DNA of 44,426 nt from Mycoplasma phocimorsus (lineage in GTDB: Bacteria > Bacillota_I > Bacilli_A > Mycoplasmatales > Metamycoplasmataceae): assembly GCF_030077875.1 (NCBI RefSeq), contig NZ_JASEJT010000008.1:1-44426 (forward strand), written 5' to 3'. Numbering within the stretch: the first letter of the stretch is position 1; each line of letters opens with the position of its first letter. Of the stretch, positions 21,486 through 30,095 are shown piece after piece. Made by a program: the position numbers and the translations under genes. The notes beneath the pieces were generated by a model, which saw nothing but the letters and a program-made list of their open reading frames with translations, did no database searches and was not told where the DNA came from.

Positions 21486-21938
21486 ATGATTAATATTATA
21501 TATAATATTTTTTAATATATATTTTTTTATTTCAATTTTAAAAAGCCTCAAAATCTTATTTTTTTTATTTTTCTTATTTTTTCTATATACTTATGGTTAT
21601 GAGTGTTAAATTATTTAAAAAATTAAACAGAAATAATAATATTGTAATTTCTTTACATATTTTTATTTCTATCGTTTAATTTTTTATTTAATATAAATTA
21701 TTTATTTGTAAAAACGATAGAGAAATAATCTTTATCGTTTTTTATTTTATTATATTTATTTGTAAACGATAGAGAAATAATCTTTATCGTTTTTGTTTTA
21801 TATAAAGAAAAAATGATGAAAAGTGGAATTAAAGAAATTTATTACAATCGTTAACTAAGTAAGCTTAAATAATTTTTTAGAGCTTGCAAAATATACTAAA
21901 CACTCAAAACAAGAAAATATAAAAGAAAAGGAAAAAAT
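21486..21938. other. Divergent intergenic region between 5S copy 1 and the S41 lipoprotein
   Basis: It contains the 5S promoter (TATAAT on the minus strand, 21500-21495), the tandem hairpin repeats at 21701-21795, and the S41 leader with AAAGGAA as ribosome-binding site before 21939. No gene is visible. Confidence 0.6.
21701..21795. repeat. Two tandem copies of a hairpin-forming repeat
   Basis: The unit TTTATTTGTAAA followed by CGATAGAGAAATAATC and TTTATCGTTTTT occurs twice, with hairpins centred near 21726 and 21778. AACGATA pairs with TATCGTT. A partial third copy, inverted, is at 21667-21680. Each could terminate transcription in either direction, yet they lie in a divergent promoter region where no terminator is expected. 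Confidence 0.7.
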
Positions 21939-23687
21939 ATGAAATTAAGAAAAATTTTTTTAATTGTTGCAACTAGCGCCCCATTATATTTAACAAGTAT
22001 TTCAGCAAGCTGTTCTTTAAATGCTCTTGAAAACACCAAAAAAGAAACTGCCCAAGTACCTACTGAATTAGTTAATGATAAAGAAGTTAAAATTAATTCA
22101 TTAATTTCTAATTATATATTTGAAAACAAATTTATCAAAATTTTCGAACATAAATCTACAAAAGAACCATATATAAATCTTACCAACATTTTTCAAAGAT
22201 TGCCACAATTGTTTGATGGTGCAAAAATAACAAGAAGCAAAATAAACCCTGATATTTTTATTTTGTCTCATACTAGCTATAACTCATCAATACTTTTTTC
22301 TGTAAGTGAAAACAAAATACAATTTAAAGATATGGATCATTTTTATTTTTTAAGGTATATTACAAACAGCCCTACAGTTAAAAGAAAGAAAATAAAACTA
22401 GAATATAAGCAACACCATGCATCAAAAAATTACAAATATTTTGATTTAAATCAATTTAATATAAAGATATATAAAATGGATGAAAATTTATTTATACCTT
22501 TCTCGCTATTTAATTTATTGTTTATAGCTCCAAATTACCTTTCTTTATATTACAACTTAAAAGAAATTTATTTACTTGATTTTCTTTTAACAGAAAAAAA
22601 TAAAATAGAAGATGTAGACACTATTTTGGATCGTCATAATCAAACAAAACGTTTGCAAACTTTAAGTGAGCGTTTAAGAACTTACAACTATCTCAAATTT
22701 ATTTTTGATAATTTATATGGAAATAGAAAAAAATTTTTAGCTGAACAAAAAGTTAAAACATTTGAAGAATTTTTTACGAAAACAGGATTAAAAGAACGGA
22801 TTCTTTCAAATGATTCAGCTGTATATACAGCTGCTTACATTGAATTTATTCATAAATATATTGACGATTTACATACAACAGTTCAACATGCATCATATTT
22901 TAATGATAATAATTATCGTATTTCAGGACCAGAAAATAATAGTAAAAAATTTATGTTTAGTTCTAAATTATCACAAGGTAATCAAGTTATAAAACAAATA
23001 TTAGATAGTAAAACAAAACACGATCGCAAACATCACGAACATGGCAATTTAGAAATAATTGATGATGTAGCATTTATAGATATTACAAAATTTTCTCTTG
23101 ATGTAAATAACACTATTTATGACATAATGCAAAATAATATGAAAACAATTCGTGAAAAAAATATTAAAAATGTTGTTATTAATATTTCAGAAAATAGCGG
23201 TGGGAGCGTTGCTGAAATGGAAACATTAGCAGGTTATTTCTCTAATGAAGAACAATATGTAGAACGCTTTGATAATGTTTCACAAGGAATTATTAAAATA
23301 GGTATCAAAACAGATACAAACGAAGATGCTAAATTTGATAATAATGACGGTTTTCCAGGAATTAACTGATATTTATTAGTTAGCGAATACACTTTTTCTG
23401 CTGGTAACTTATTAGCTAAAGTAGCTAAAAATAATAAAAATGTTAAGGTAATTGGTAAAAAAACTGGTGGCGGAATGTATTCAATTATGCCAGTAATTTT
23501 ACCAGATGGCACTGGTTTAATTATTTCAAGTAACAACGGATACACTTCTTCACTTCTTAAAGAAGGCGAATTAAAATATGAATATGATGACATTGAAAGT
23601 GGCGTTCCTGTTCATTTTAATTATGAATACGCTGATTTTTTCAATTATGAAAAAATTGCTAAAGACATTAAAGAAGGAAAATTCTAA
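21939..23687 (+). CDS. S41-family serine protease lipoprotein
   Basis: A 582-residue lipoprotein with signal peptide and lipobox ISASC (Cys25). The C-terminal third is a C-terminal-processing-protease (S41) domain: VVINISENSGGSVAEMETLAGYF, the nucleophile Ser487 in EYTFSAGN, then GKKTGGG with the likely general-base Lys507 or Lys508. The long N-terminal part is specific to such mycoplasma proteins and has no recognised domain. UGA encodes Trp at 23367-23369. The start follows AAAGGAA. It lies between two 5S genes of opposite strand and next to a C1 protease, so this stretch is a surface-protease cluster. Target unknown. Confidence 0.88.
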
Positions 23688-23712
23688 ACATAGATTTTCC
23701 TTCTTTAAAACA
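23671..23712 (+). terminator. Terminator of the S41 gene
   Basis: AAAGAAGGAAAAT pairs with ATTTTCCTTCTTT around a loop that contains the TAA stop codon. A second hairpin, GCACT...AGTGC with TTTTTG, follows at about 23735-23781. Both suit Rho-independent termination before the oppositely oriented 5S gene. Confidence 0.7.
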
Positions 23713-23836
23713 AAAAATCAAGCATATAAATGTCGCACTTAAATTTTCCTTTTAAGAGAACCTCATAAAGAGTGCTTTTTGTCCTAATTTATTCTCATTT
23801 TTTATTTTGCATATTATAAAATAAAAAAATAAAAAA

Positions 23837-23935
23837 AGCGACTCCCTATTTTCCCATCTCTGGTATCGTCGGCGTAAAAGAGCTTAACTACTGAGTTCGG
23901 AATGGAATCAGGTGGACCTCTTTGCTATAATCACT
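23837..23935 (-). rRNA. rrf: 5S ribosomal RNA, copy 2 (compensatory variant)
   Basis: It is the same as copy 1 except for two bases: helix I reads AGTGATT with AGTCGCT in place of AGTGGTT with AGCCGCT. The two changes are pairing partners, so a G-C pair became A-U and the helix is kept. TATAAT stands at 23950-23945, again 9 nt upstream. The 5' flank differs from copies 1 and 3 beyond the gene. Confidence 0.95.
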
Positions 23936-24277
23936 AATAAAATTATTATAAACATAAATTAAAAAAATTTAAATATTTTTTTTAATATATTAAAAAATAA
24001 ATTCAATTTAATTGTTGACTTACTTGATATTTATTTCGTTTTAAAATATTTATCTATGCAAAACCTAAAATGTATTCAGTACAATTTTATTTGCTAAATT
24101 AGAATTGCATAAAAAATAAAATGTTTTATTAAAACTTTTAATATATATAGAAAAAATAAATTTTTTGTATATATATTTGCCTGCTTACATTTAAAAAAAT
24201 AAAAGTAAAAAAATATTTAAATTTATAATTTAATTTATATATAACATATTTTATTAATATTTTATTTTGGAGAAAAT
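23936..24277. other. Divergent intergenic region between 5S copy 2 and the C1 protease
   Basis: AT-rich; it holds the 5S promoter at its left end and the TTGGAGAA ribosome-binding site of the C1 protease at its right end. A 66-codon minus-strand open frame at 24138-24338 overlaps the protease start and has no coding character. Confidence 0.5.
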
Positions 24278-26203
24278 ATGAAGAAAAGAATAGCGGCAAT
24301 TTATGCCTTTTTAGGATTAGTTTCATTATCTGGAGCATCTATGCATTATCATTCAAATAAATATGTGTTTCATGAATCAGTTTATGATCCTAGAACAATG
24401 ACGCTTAATAATTATTTAACAAAAGTAAAACATCAAGGAAAAGATGGAATTTGTTGGGCATATTCAACCACAGCTGTTATTGAAAGCAATATTCTTAAAA
24501 ATAAATTAGCAATCGATCCTTTAAATTTAGATTTATCTGAAAAAAATTTAGCATACAAAACATTAAATCGCTTGACAAATGAAGATATTTTGCATAATTC
24601 AGATTTTGATAATTATACAAATAACAATTGGTTAAATGAAGGATCTAGAACCATTTTTGCTGGAATTGCTTCATTACAATGAAATAAACTTAAACGTGAA
24701 AGTGAAAATTGACAAACTGCATTAGATTTAAATGACTATAAAGTTACAGATTATATTTCTCTTAATCATTTAAAAGAAAATTGAAAACAAAATGTTAAAA
24801 CGGCTATTAAAGCTTATGGAGCTGTTTCTATTTCTTTTGATATTTCAAATATTTATAAAAAACTTTATTATAATCCTAACGAATTATCAGCAAATGTAAA
24901 ATTTCCTCATGCCGCTACTATTGTAGGATGAAATGATAATATAGAAGCAAATAAATTTGGACATAAAACTAAGACTAATGGCGCTTGAATTGTAAAAAAT
25001 AGCTGAGGAGATAAATTTGGAGAAGGTGGATATTTTTATTTATCTTATGAAGCATTAATTCAAGATTTATTTACCCTTAATGTTGTTAAGGGCGATGAGT
25101 ATACAAGCAATTATTATTATGATGGCGGTTATAAAGATATGTATGAAAATCAAGAAACTGCACATCAAAAAGCCGCTGTCAGTTTTTGAGCTAAGAATAG
25201 CTTGCCAACTTTAAAAGAAAAACTTAAAGCGGTTAATGTTGGAATTTTCGGTGATGATAATGAAGTAGAAATTAAAATTTATAAAAATAATAATAATGTT
25301 ACACCAAATTCACTAGAATTAGGTCAATTAGTTCATACTCAAAGACAACATTTTATTCATGGCGGATTAAGAACAATTATTTTAGATAACCCTATTTATT
25401 TAGAGCCAAATGAAAATTTTAGTATTGTTGCACAAATATTAAACCCAAAAGGTTATAGTGCAATTAGGTTTTCTAAAGAGTCAAATTCACAAAGCGATTT
25501 TTCATATATAGAAGAAAATGGAAAATGAGTTAGCTCTCAGAAACACCTTGATGGAGCAGTAGCTAGAATTAAAGCATTTGTTGTTACTGAAAAAGTTCAA
25601 AATCAAGAAGAGTCTAATGATTTAAAATATGCGAAAGTAATTTTAAAAGGTAAATATTATCATCAATATAATGAAAAAGTTGATGAAGAATTAATTACTG
25701 TTATGTACAAAGATAAAAAATTAGAATTAAATAAAGATTATACTCTTCAATATACAACTGAAATAGATGAAAACATATTTAAACATTCTAAAGCTTCAGT
25801 TGGTTATACAAAAGTTAAAATTAATGGAACAGGAACATATACAGGAAATAATTTTATCTTTTTAGATGTTAAAAAAGCTAACAAAAATAGTTATAAAGAA
25901 AAAAATATAACAGTTGCAGAAGATATTAAACATACAAATGACATAAAATTAGAAGAAAATTGGAAAATGTTATCTAACAAAAGCATTTATTATGGTTTGA
26001 ATCGTATTGAAATAGAATATATTGGTCCAAATAAACATTTATTTAATAATAATAAGGTTACATTAAATATTCATAAAATAGATCCTAACAAACCCAAAGA
26101 AGAACCTATAATAATTAAAAATGAAGATAAAACTTGAAATTCACTTTTTAGTGCATTATCTAAATTTGGTCAAATAATTGTTAGTTTCTTCAGTTTTTGA
26201 TAA
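24278..26203 (+). CDS. Exported papain-like (C1) cysteine protease, second paralogue
   Basis: A 641-residue protein preceded by TTGGAGAA, with a signal peptide (MKKRIAAIYAFLGLVSLSGA) that lacks a lipobox Cys. The catalytic domain shows Gln53 in VKHQG, Cys59 in GICWAYS, His211 in FPHAATIVGWND and Asn241 in AWIVKNSWG. The shared beta region LKEKLKAVNVGIFGDDNEVEIKIYKN matches the paralogue at 13808-15931. The C-terminus ends ALSKFGQIIVSFFSFW, a short hydrophobic tail. Trp is encoded by both UGG and UGA. It stands between 5S copies 2 and 3 and has its own terminator. Probably a surface or secreted protease; the substrate cannot be inferred. Confidence 0.9.
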
Positions 26204-26277
26204 ACCAAAATTAAAAAATAATCTAATTAATTACTATAATAATTTTTCATTAGTTAAAATCATATTTAAAAAACTAA

Positions 26278-26306
26278 TTAAGGGGGGGCGAAAGCCTTCT
26301 TTTACT
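26278..26306 (+). terminator. Terminator with a G7 run after the C1 protease
   Basis: AAGG, extra G residues and GGC pair with GCCTT around a GAAA loop, followed by TTTTACTTTTA. The seven consecutive G residues (26282-26288) are striking in this AT-rich genome. Confidence 0.6.
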
Positions 26307-26338
26307 TTTATTATCTTTAATTAAAAAAATATAAAAAA

Positions 26339-26437
26339 AGCGGCTCCCTATTTTCCCATCTCTGGTATCGTCGGCGTAAAAGAGCTTAACTACTGAGTTC
26401 GGAATGGAATCAGGTGGACCTCTTTGCTATAACCACT
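26339..26437 (-). rRNA. rrf: 5S ribosomal RNA, copy 3
   Basis: Identical to copy 1 over the gene, including ATCAT just upstream of the mature end. TATAAT is at 26452-26447, 9 nt upstream, as in the other copies. It is convergent with the C1 protease. Confidence 0.95.
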
Positions 26438-26520
26438 ATGATTATTATTATAAATAAAAAATTTAAAAACAAAATATTTTTTTATATTTTTTAAATTAAT
26501 TAATAAATAACAAATTTTAT

Positions 26521-26563
26521 TTTAATGCATCAATCTTAATATTTTAATGCATCAATCTTAATA
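26521..26563. repeat. Tandem direct repeat of about 21 bp
   Basis: The unit TTTAATGCATCAATCTTAAT followed by A occurs twice in a row, just downstream (minus strand) of the small-RNA terminator. It looks like a simple tandem duplication. Confidence 0.8.
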
Positions 26564-26567
26564 TAAT

Positions 26568-26715
26568 AAAAAAAGAATCACATAGTGATTCTCAAATCAA
26601 TTTCTCGCAAGAAAATTAATTTAATTAGCTTGTGAAATGAGATTAACTCGCAAGCAGTTTAAGAGTAACTATGCTGCTATTACTCTTTCAACACGTTGTA
26701 TATAACAACACATTA
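26568..26715 (-). ncRNA. Candidate small structured RNA divergent from hrcA
   Basis: On the minus strand an extended -10 promoter (TGC then TATAAT, 26726-26721) is followed by about 147 nt without a credible gene. It ends in a strong terminator: GAATCAC, ATGTG-type 3-nt loop, GTGATTC, then a T7 run. In between are further hairpins: GTTGT/ACAAC, AAGAGTAA/TTACTCTT (8 bp), an imperfect GCTTG/CAAGC stem and TTTCT/AGAAA with loop TGCG. CTTGCGAG occurs twice. It does not look like tmRNA, the SRP RNA or RNase P RNA. A 14-codon frame starts near its 5' end. Function unknown. Confidence 0.6.
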
Positions 26716-26761
26716 AACTTATTATAGCACACTTTTTTAGTATTGTAAAATTTATTTTAGA

Positions 26762-26779
26762 TTAGCACTCTGGTGCTAA
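26762..26779 (+). promoter_or_regulatory. CIRCE-like operator lacking the 9-nt spacer
   Basis: TTAGCACTC is directly followed by TGGTGCTAA. CIRCE, the HrcA operator, is TTAGCACTC, nine bases, GAGTGCTAA. Here the left half is perfect, the right half matches 7 of 9 bases and the spacer is absent. It overlaps the expected -35 region of hrcA, consistent with autoregulation if HrcA still binds it. Confidence 0.55.
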
Positions 26780-26782
26780 ATG

Positions 26783-26791
26783 TGATATACT
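26783..26791 (+). promoter_or_regulatory. Extended -10 promoter of hrcA
   Basis: TGA followed by TATACT forms an extended -10 box. Only 6 bases separate it from the ATG at 26798, and there is no ribosome-binding site, so the hrcA message is probably leaderless. Confidence 0.55.
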
Positions 26792-26797
26792 TATTAC

Positions 26798-27823
26798 ATG
26801 GAAAAAATAAAATTAGATGATTTAAATTTAAAGGAAAGGGTTTATTTTAAAGCTATAATCGAAAATTATATTCAAACAGGAAAACCAGTTGGATCAAAAC
26901 ATTTAATGCAACAAACAGAATTAAATGTATCTAGTGCAACTATAAGAAATTTTATGGCCACATTGGAACAAAAAGGTTTTCTTGAAAAAGAGCATATATC
27001 AAGCGGAAGAATTCCAACAGCAAAAGGATTTAATTATTATGGATGTTTTTTGTCAGTAGATTTAGATACGAAAATAAAAAGCATGATAGAAGATTTATTT
27101 GCTAAAAGAAGAGTATCTATTGATGAAACTATAGATTTAGCTTTACAAACAATAGCACAATCTTATGATTTAACGCTAGTGGCTTCAAGCGACAATTCAA
27201 ATGAATTGTTAATGTCCATTCAGTTAGTTCCAATATCTCAAACTCAAGGAACAGTAATCATAGTTAGTTCATCAGGAAATGTTTGATCAAAAATTATAAC
27301 CTTTGAAAAAGGAAATATTGATGATGTAAGAATTGCTATAAGATTATTTAAGGAGCGTTTAATAAATACTCCATTAATAGAATTAAGAAGCAAAACCATG
27401 CAACTTTCTATAATATTAGAAAGAACTGTTAAAAATTATGAAGATATCCTTAAAAGTTTTGTAGATAAAGTATTTACCTTTGAACAAAAAAACTCTAATA
27501 AAGTTTATAACAAAAGCAGTATGATTTTATCTAAAGATATATCTAGACCAAATTTAAGCAAGCTTATATATATAGTAGAAAATGAATCAATATGGAAAAT
27601 GATAGAAGATCATACTCAAGATGAAGATAATATAAAATTATTAGTTTCAGGAGATAGCAGTTTAATATCAAAGAGAATTTCATCGCCGGAAAAAATCAAG
27701 GAAATTAGTATTGTAGGACCAAAAAGACTTGATTATAATAAAGCGAAAACAGTTTTAAAAACGATATCAGCGTTATTGGAACAGAAACAAATACAGTTAA
27801 AGAAAGAGAGTAATAATGAGTAA
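26798..27823 (+). CDS. hrcA: Heat-inducible transcription repressor HrcA
   Basis: A 341-residue HrcA, the repressor that binds CIRCE and controls chaperone genes. The N-terminal winged helix is visible (RVYFKAIIENYIQTGKPVGSKHL, then SSATIRNFMATLEQKGFLEKEHISSGRIPTAKGFNYY). The GAF-like and dimerisation parts follow, read through UGA Trp at 27284-27286. It is of family-typical length. grpE begins 8 nt before its end. A CIRCE-like element and an extended -10 box lie directly upstream. dnaK and dnaJ are not in this window. Confidence 0.95.
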
Positions 27824-28556
27824 AAATGAAAATAATAATAAACATGAAAAGAATAAAAATAAATCTTGTCAGCAACAAAATAACAATTCTAAAATAGTTA
27901 AAAATTGTAACTTAGAATGCGCCCAAAATAAGGAAAATGGAAATAATATTCAACATGAAGATTTTGTTGCAAAATCTGCTCAGCTTGAAAAAGAAAATGC
28001 CGCATTAAATTCAGAAATTGAACTTTTAAAAAAGAAACTTTTAAATACAGAGCTAGAAGTTTCTTCACTTAAAGTTAAAATTAATCAGGTTAATGAATCT
28101 TTTATTGAAAAAAGTAAAGAATTAAGCGTTAAAGCAAGTAAACAATTGAAAGATGCAGAAGAAAAGAATGCCATGCTATTAGCACAAGAAAAGAAAAATA
28201 TTAAAATGTATGGCAATCAATCATTTTATGAAAAATTATTACCTATATTTATAAGTTTTGATACAGCTATTAATTTAGGCATGAATGGTAATAATGAAGC
28301 GGTTCAACGTTTTTGTTTAGGTTTTGAGATGCTAAAAAAACAAATGGAAAATGCTTTTTTTGATAATGGTATAACTGAGTTAGTAATAAAAGCTGGCGAA
28401 GAGTTTGATGCACATAAAGCGACAGCAACAATGTTTGAACCTGAAGCAAAAAAGAATCAAGTTGTCGAAGTACTAACAAAAGGTTATATGTTGCATGATC
28501 GCGTTATTATTCCAGCACATGTAAAAATAGGAACTAAAGGAGAAGATAATGAATAA
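27816..28556 (+). CDS. grpE: Nucleotide exchange factor GrpE
   Basis: A 246-residue GrpE, the cofactor that releases ADP from DnaK. A low-complexity N-terminus of about 50 residues rich in Asn, Lys and Gln precedes a long coiled coil (AQLEKENAALNSEIELLKKKL...). The C-terminal beta domain shows the family signature GEEFDAHKATATMFEPEAKKNQVVEVLTKGYMLHDRVIIPAHVKIG. The start at 27816 overlaps hrcA by 8 nt and gpmI overlaps its end by 8 nt, so all three are translated from one message. Confidence 0.95.
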   Translation: MSKNENNNKHEKNKNKSCQQQNNNSKIVKNCNLECAQNKENGNNIQHEDFVAKSAQLEKENAALNSEIELLKKKLLNTELEVSSLKVKINQVNESFIEKSKELSVKASKQLKDAEEKNAMLLAQEKKNIKMYGNQSFYEKLLPIFISFDTAINLGMNGNNEAVQRFCLGFEMLKKQMENAFFDNGITELVIKAGEEFDAHKATATMFEPEAKKNQVVEVLTKGYMLHDRVIIPAHVKIGTKGEDNE

Positions 28557-30051
28557 ACCAACAGTGTTAATTGTTATAGATGGATTAGGTTTAAGAGAAG
28601 AAAGACAAGGGAATGCTTTTAAGCTTGCAAATACTCCAGTATTTGATAAGTTATTTAAAGAATACCCTAATAGTATTATTCAAGCATCAGGAGAATATGT
28701 AGGATTGCCAGAAGGTCAAATGGGCAATAGTGAAGTTGGACATTTAAATATTGGGGCTGGTACAGTAGTTTATACAGGGCTATCACTAATTAAAGATGCA
28801 TTAAATAAAAATAAATTTAAGTCTAATGAAAAGTTTTTAAAAGCATTTGATGATGTTAAAAAAAATGATTCAACATTGCATATTATGGGCCTTCTTTCTT
28901 CAGGCGGTGTACATTCACTTGAAGATCACTTATGAGAATTATTAGATTCAGCTTATGAGCATGGCGTAAAAAAATTATCTGTCCACGTTTTTGGAGATGG
29001 TAGAGATGTTAAACCACAATCAATTTTACCTTCATTAAAAAAACTATATTCTAAGTGTAATGAATATGGATATGTAATTGCAAGTATAGGTGGTAGATTC
29101 TATTCTATGGATAGGGATACCATGTTTAATAGAAATGAAGTTATGTATAAAGCTATGCTTGGCATTGAAGGCAATAAATTTCACTGTCCTTTCAAATATG
29201 TGGAAGAACAATATGAACAAGGCATTTTTGATGAGTTTTTTGTTCCAGCAATGAATGAAAACACTGATCAATTTATTAAAAATGGTGATTCTGTAATTTT
29301 CTTTAACTTTAGACCAGACAGAGCACGTCAGTTAACACATATGTTAATAGGTAGTGAATTATATAATTATCAACCATCAACTCTTGTTAAAATTAATGTT
29401 TTTGTTTCAATGATGAAATATGAAGGCATAAATTGTGATATTGCTTTTGATGAAATGGCTGTACCAATGCCAATTGGTAGAGTTATTGAACTTAAAGGAA
29501 AAACACAATTAAGAATTGCTGAAACACAAAAATATGCTCATGTTACTTATTTTATGGATGGTGGAAATGACATTGAATTTAAAAATTCAAAAAGAATTAT
29601 GGTAGATTCTCTTAAAGTTGATTCATATGCTGATGCACCGCAAATGTCAGCTAAAGAAATAACCGATAAACTTCTTGAGTTTGGAACCAGCTATGATTTA
29701 ACTATTATGAATTATGCTAATCCAGATATGGTTGGTCATACAGGAAATTTAAGCGCTGCCATTAAAGCTGTTGAATTTTTAGATACTCAAATAGGAAGGG
29801 TGTGAGAGTGAGCACAAAAAAATAATGTAGCTGTTTTTATTACTGCTGATCACGGAAATGCTGAAATTACAGAAGATGAGAATAATAAACCAGCAACAAA
29901 ACACACTTCAAGCCCAGTTATGTTAATATGTAATGATAAAAATGTAAAATTGAAAGATGGTAAATTAGCCAATATAGCTCCTACAGTCTTAGATTATATG
30001 AATATTAAAAAATCAGTTGAAATGGATGAAGAATCATTATTAATTAAATAA
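28549..30051 (+). CDS. gpmI: 2,3-bisphosphoglycerate-independent phosphoglycerate mutase
   Basis: A 500-residue, Mn-dependent cytoplasmic enzyme converting 3- to 2-phosphoglycerate in glycolysis, the main energy pathway of many mycoplasmas. The alkaline-phosphatase-like core shows the N-terminal metal site IVIDGLG, the phosphorylated Ser61 in GNSEVGHLNIGAG, FGDGRDV, FNFRPDRARQLT, MNYANPDMVGHTG and TADHGNAE. Length is normal for the family. UGA Trp codons occur at LEDHLWELL and RVWEWAQ. The start overlaps grpE, which places glycolysis in the hrcA-grpE transcription unit. A lipoprotein gene follows after 44 nt without a clear terminator. Confidence 0.96.
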
Positions 30052-30095
30052 TGAATATAAATTGCAAGTAATTATTCTACTTAGCAAGGAGTAAT

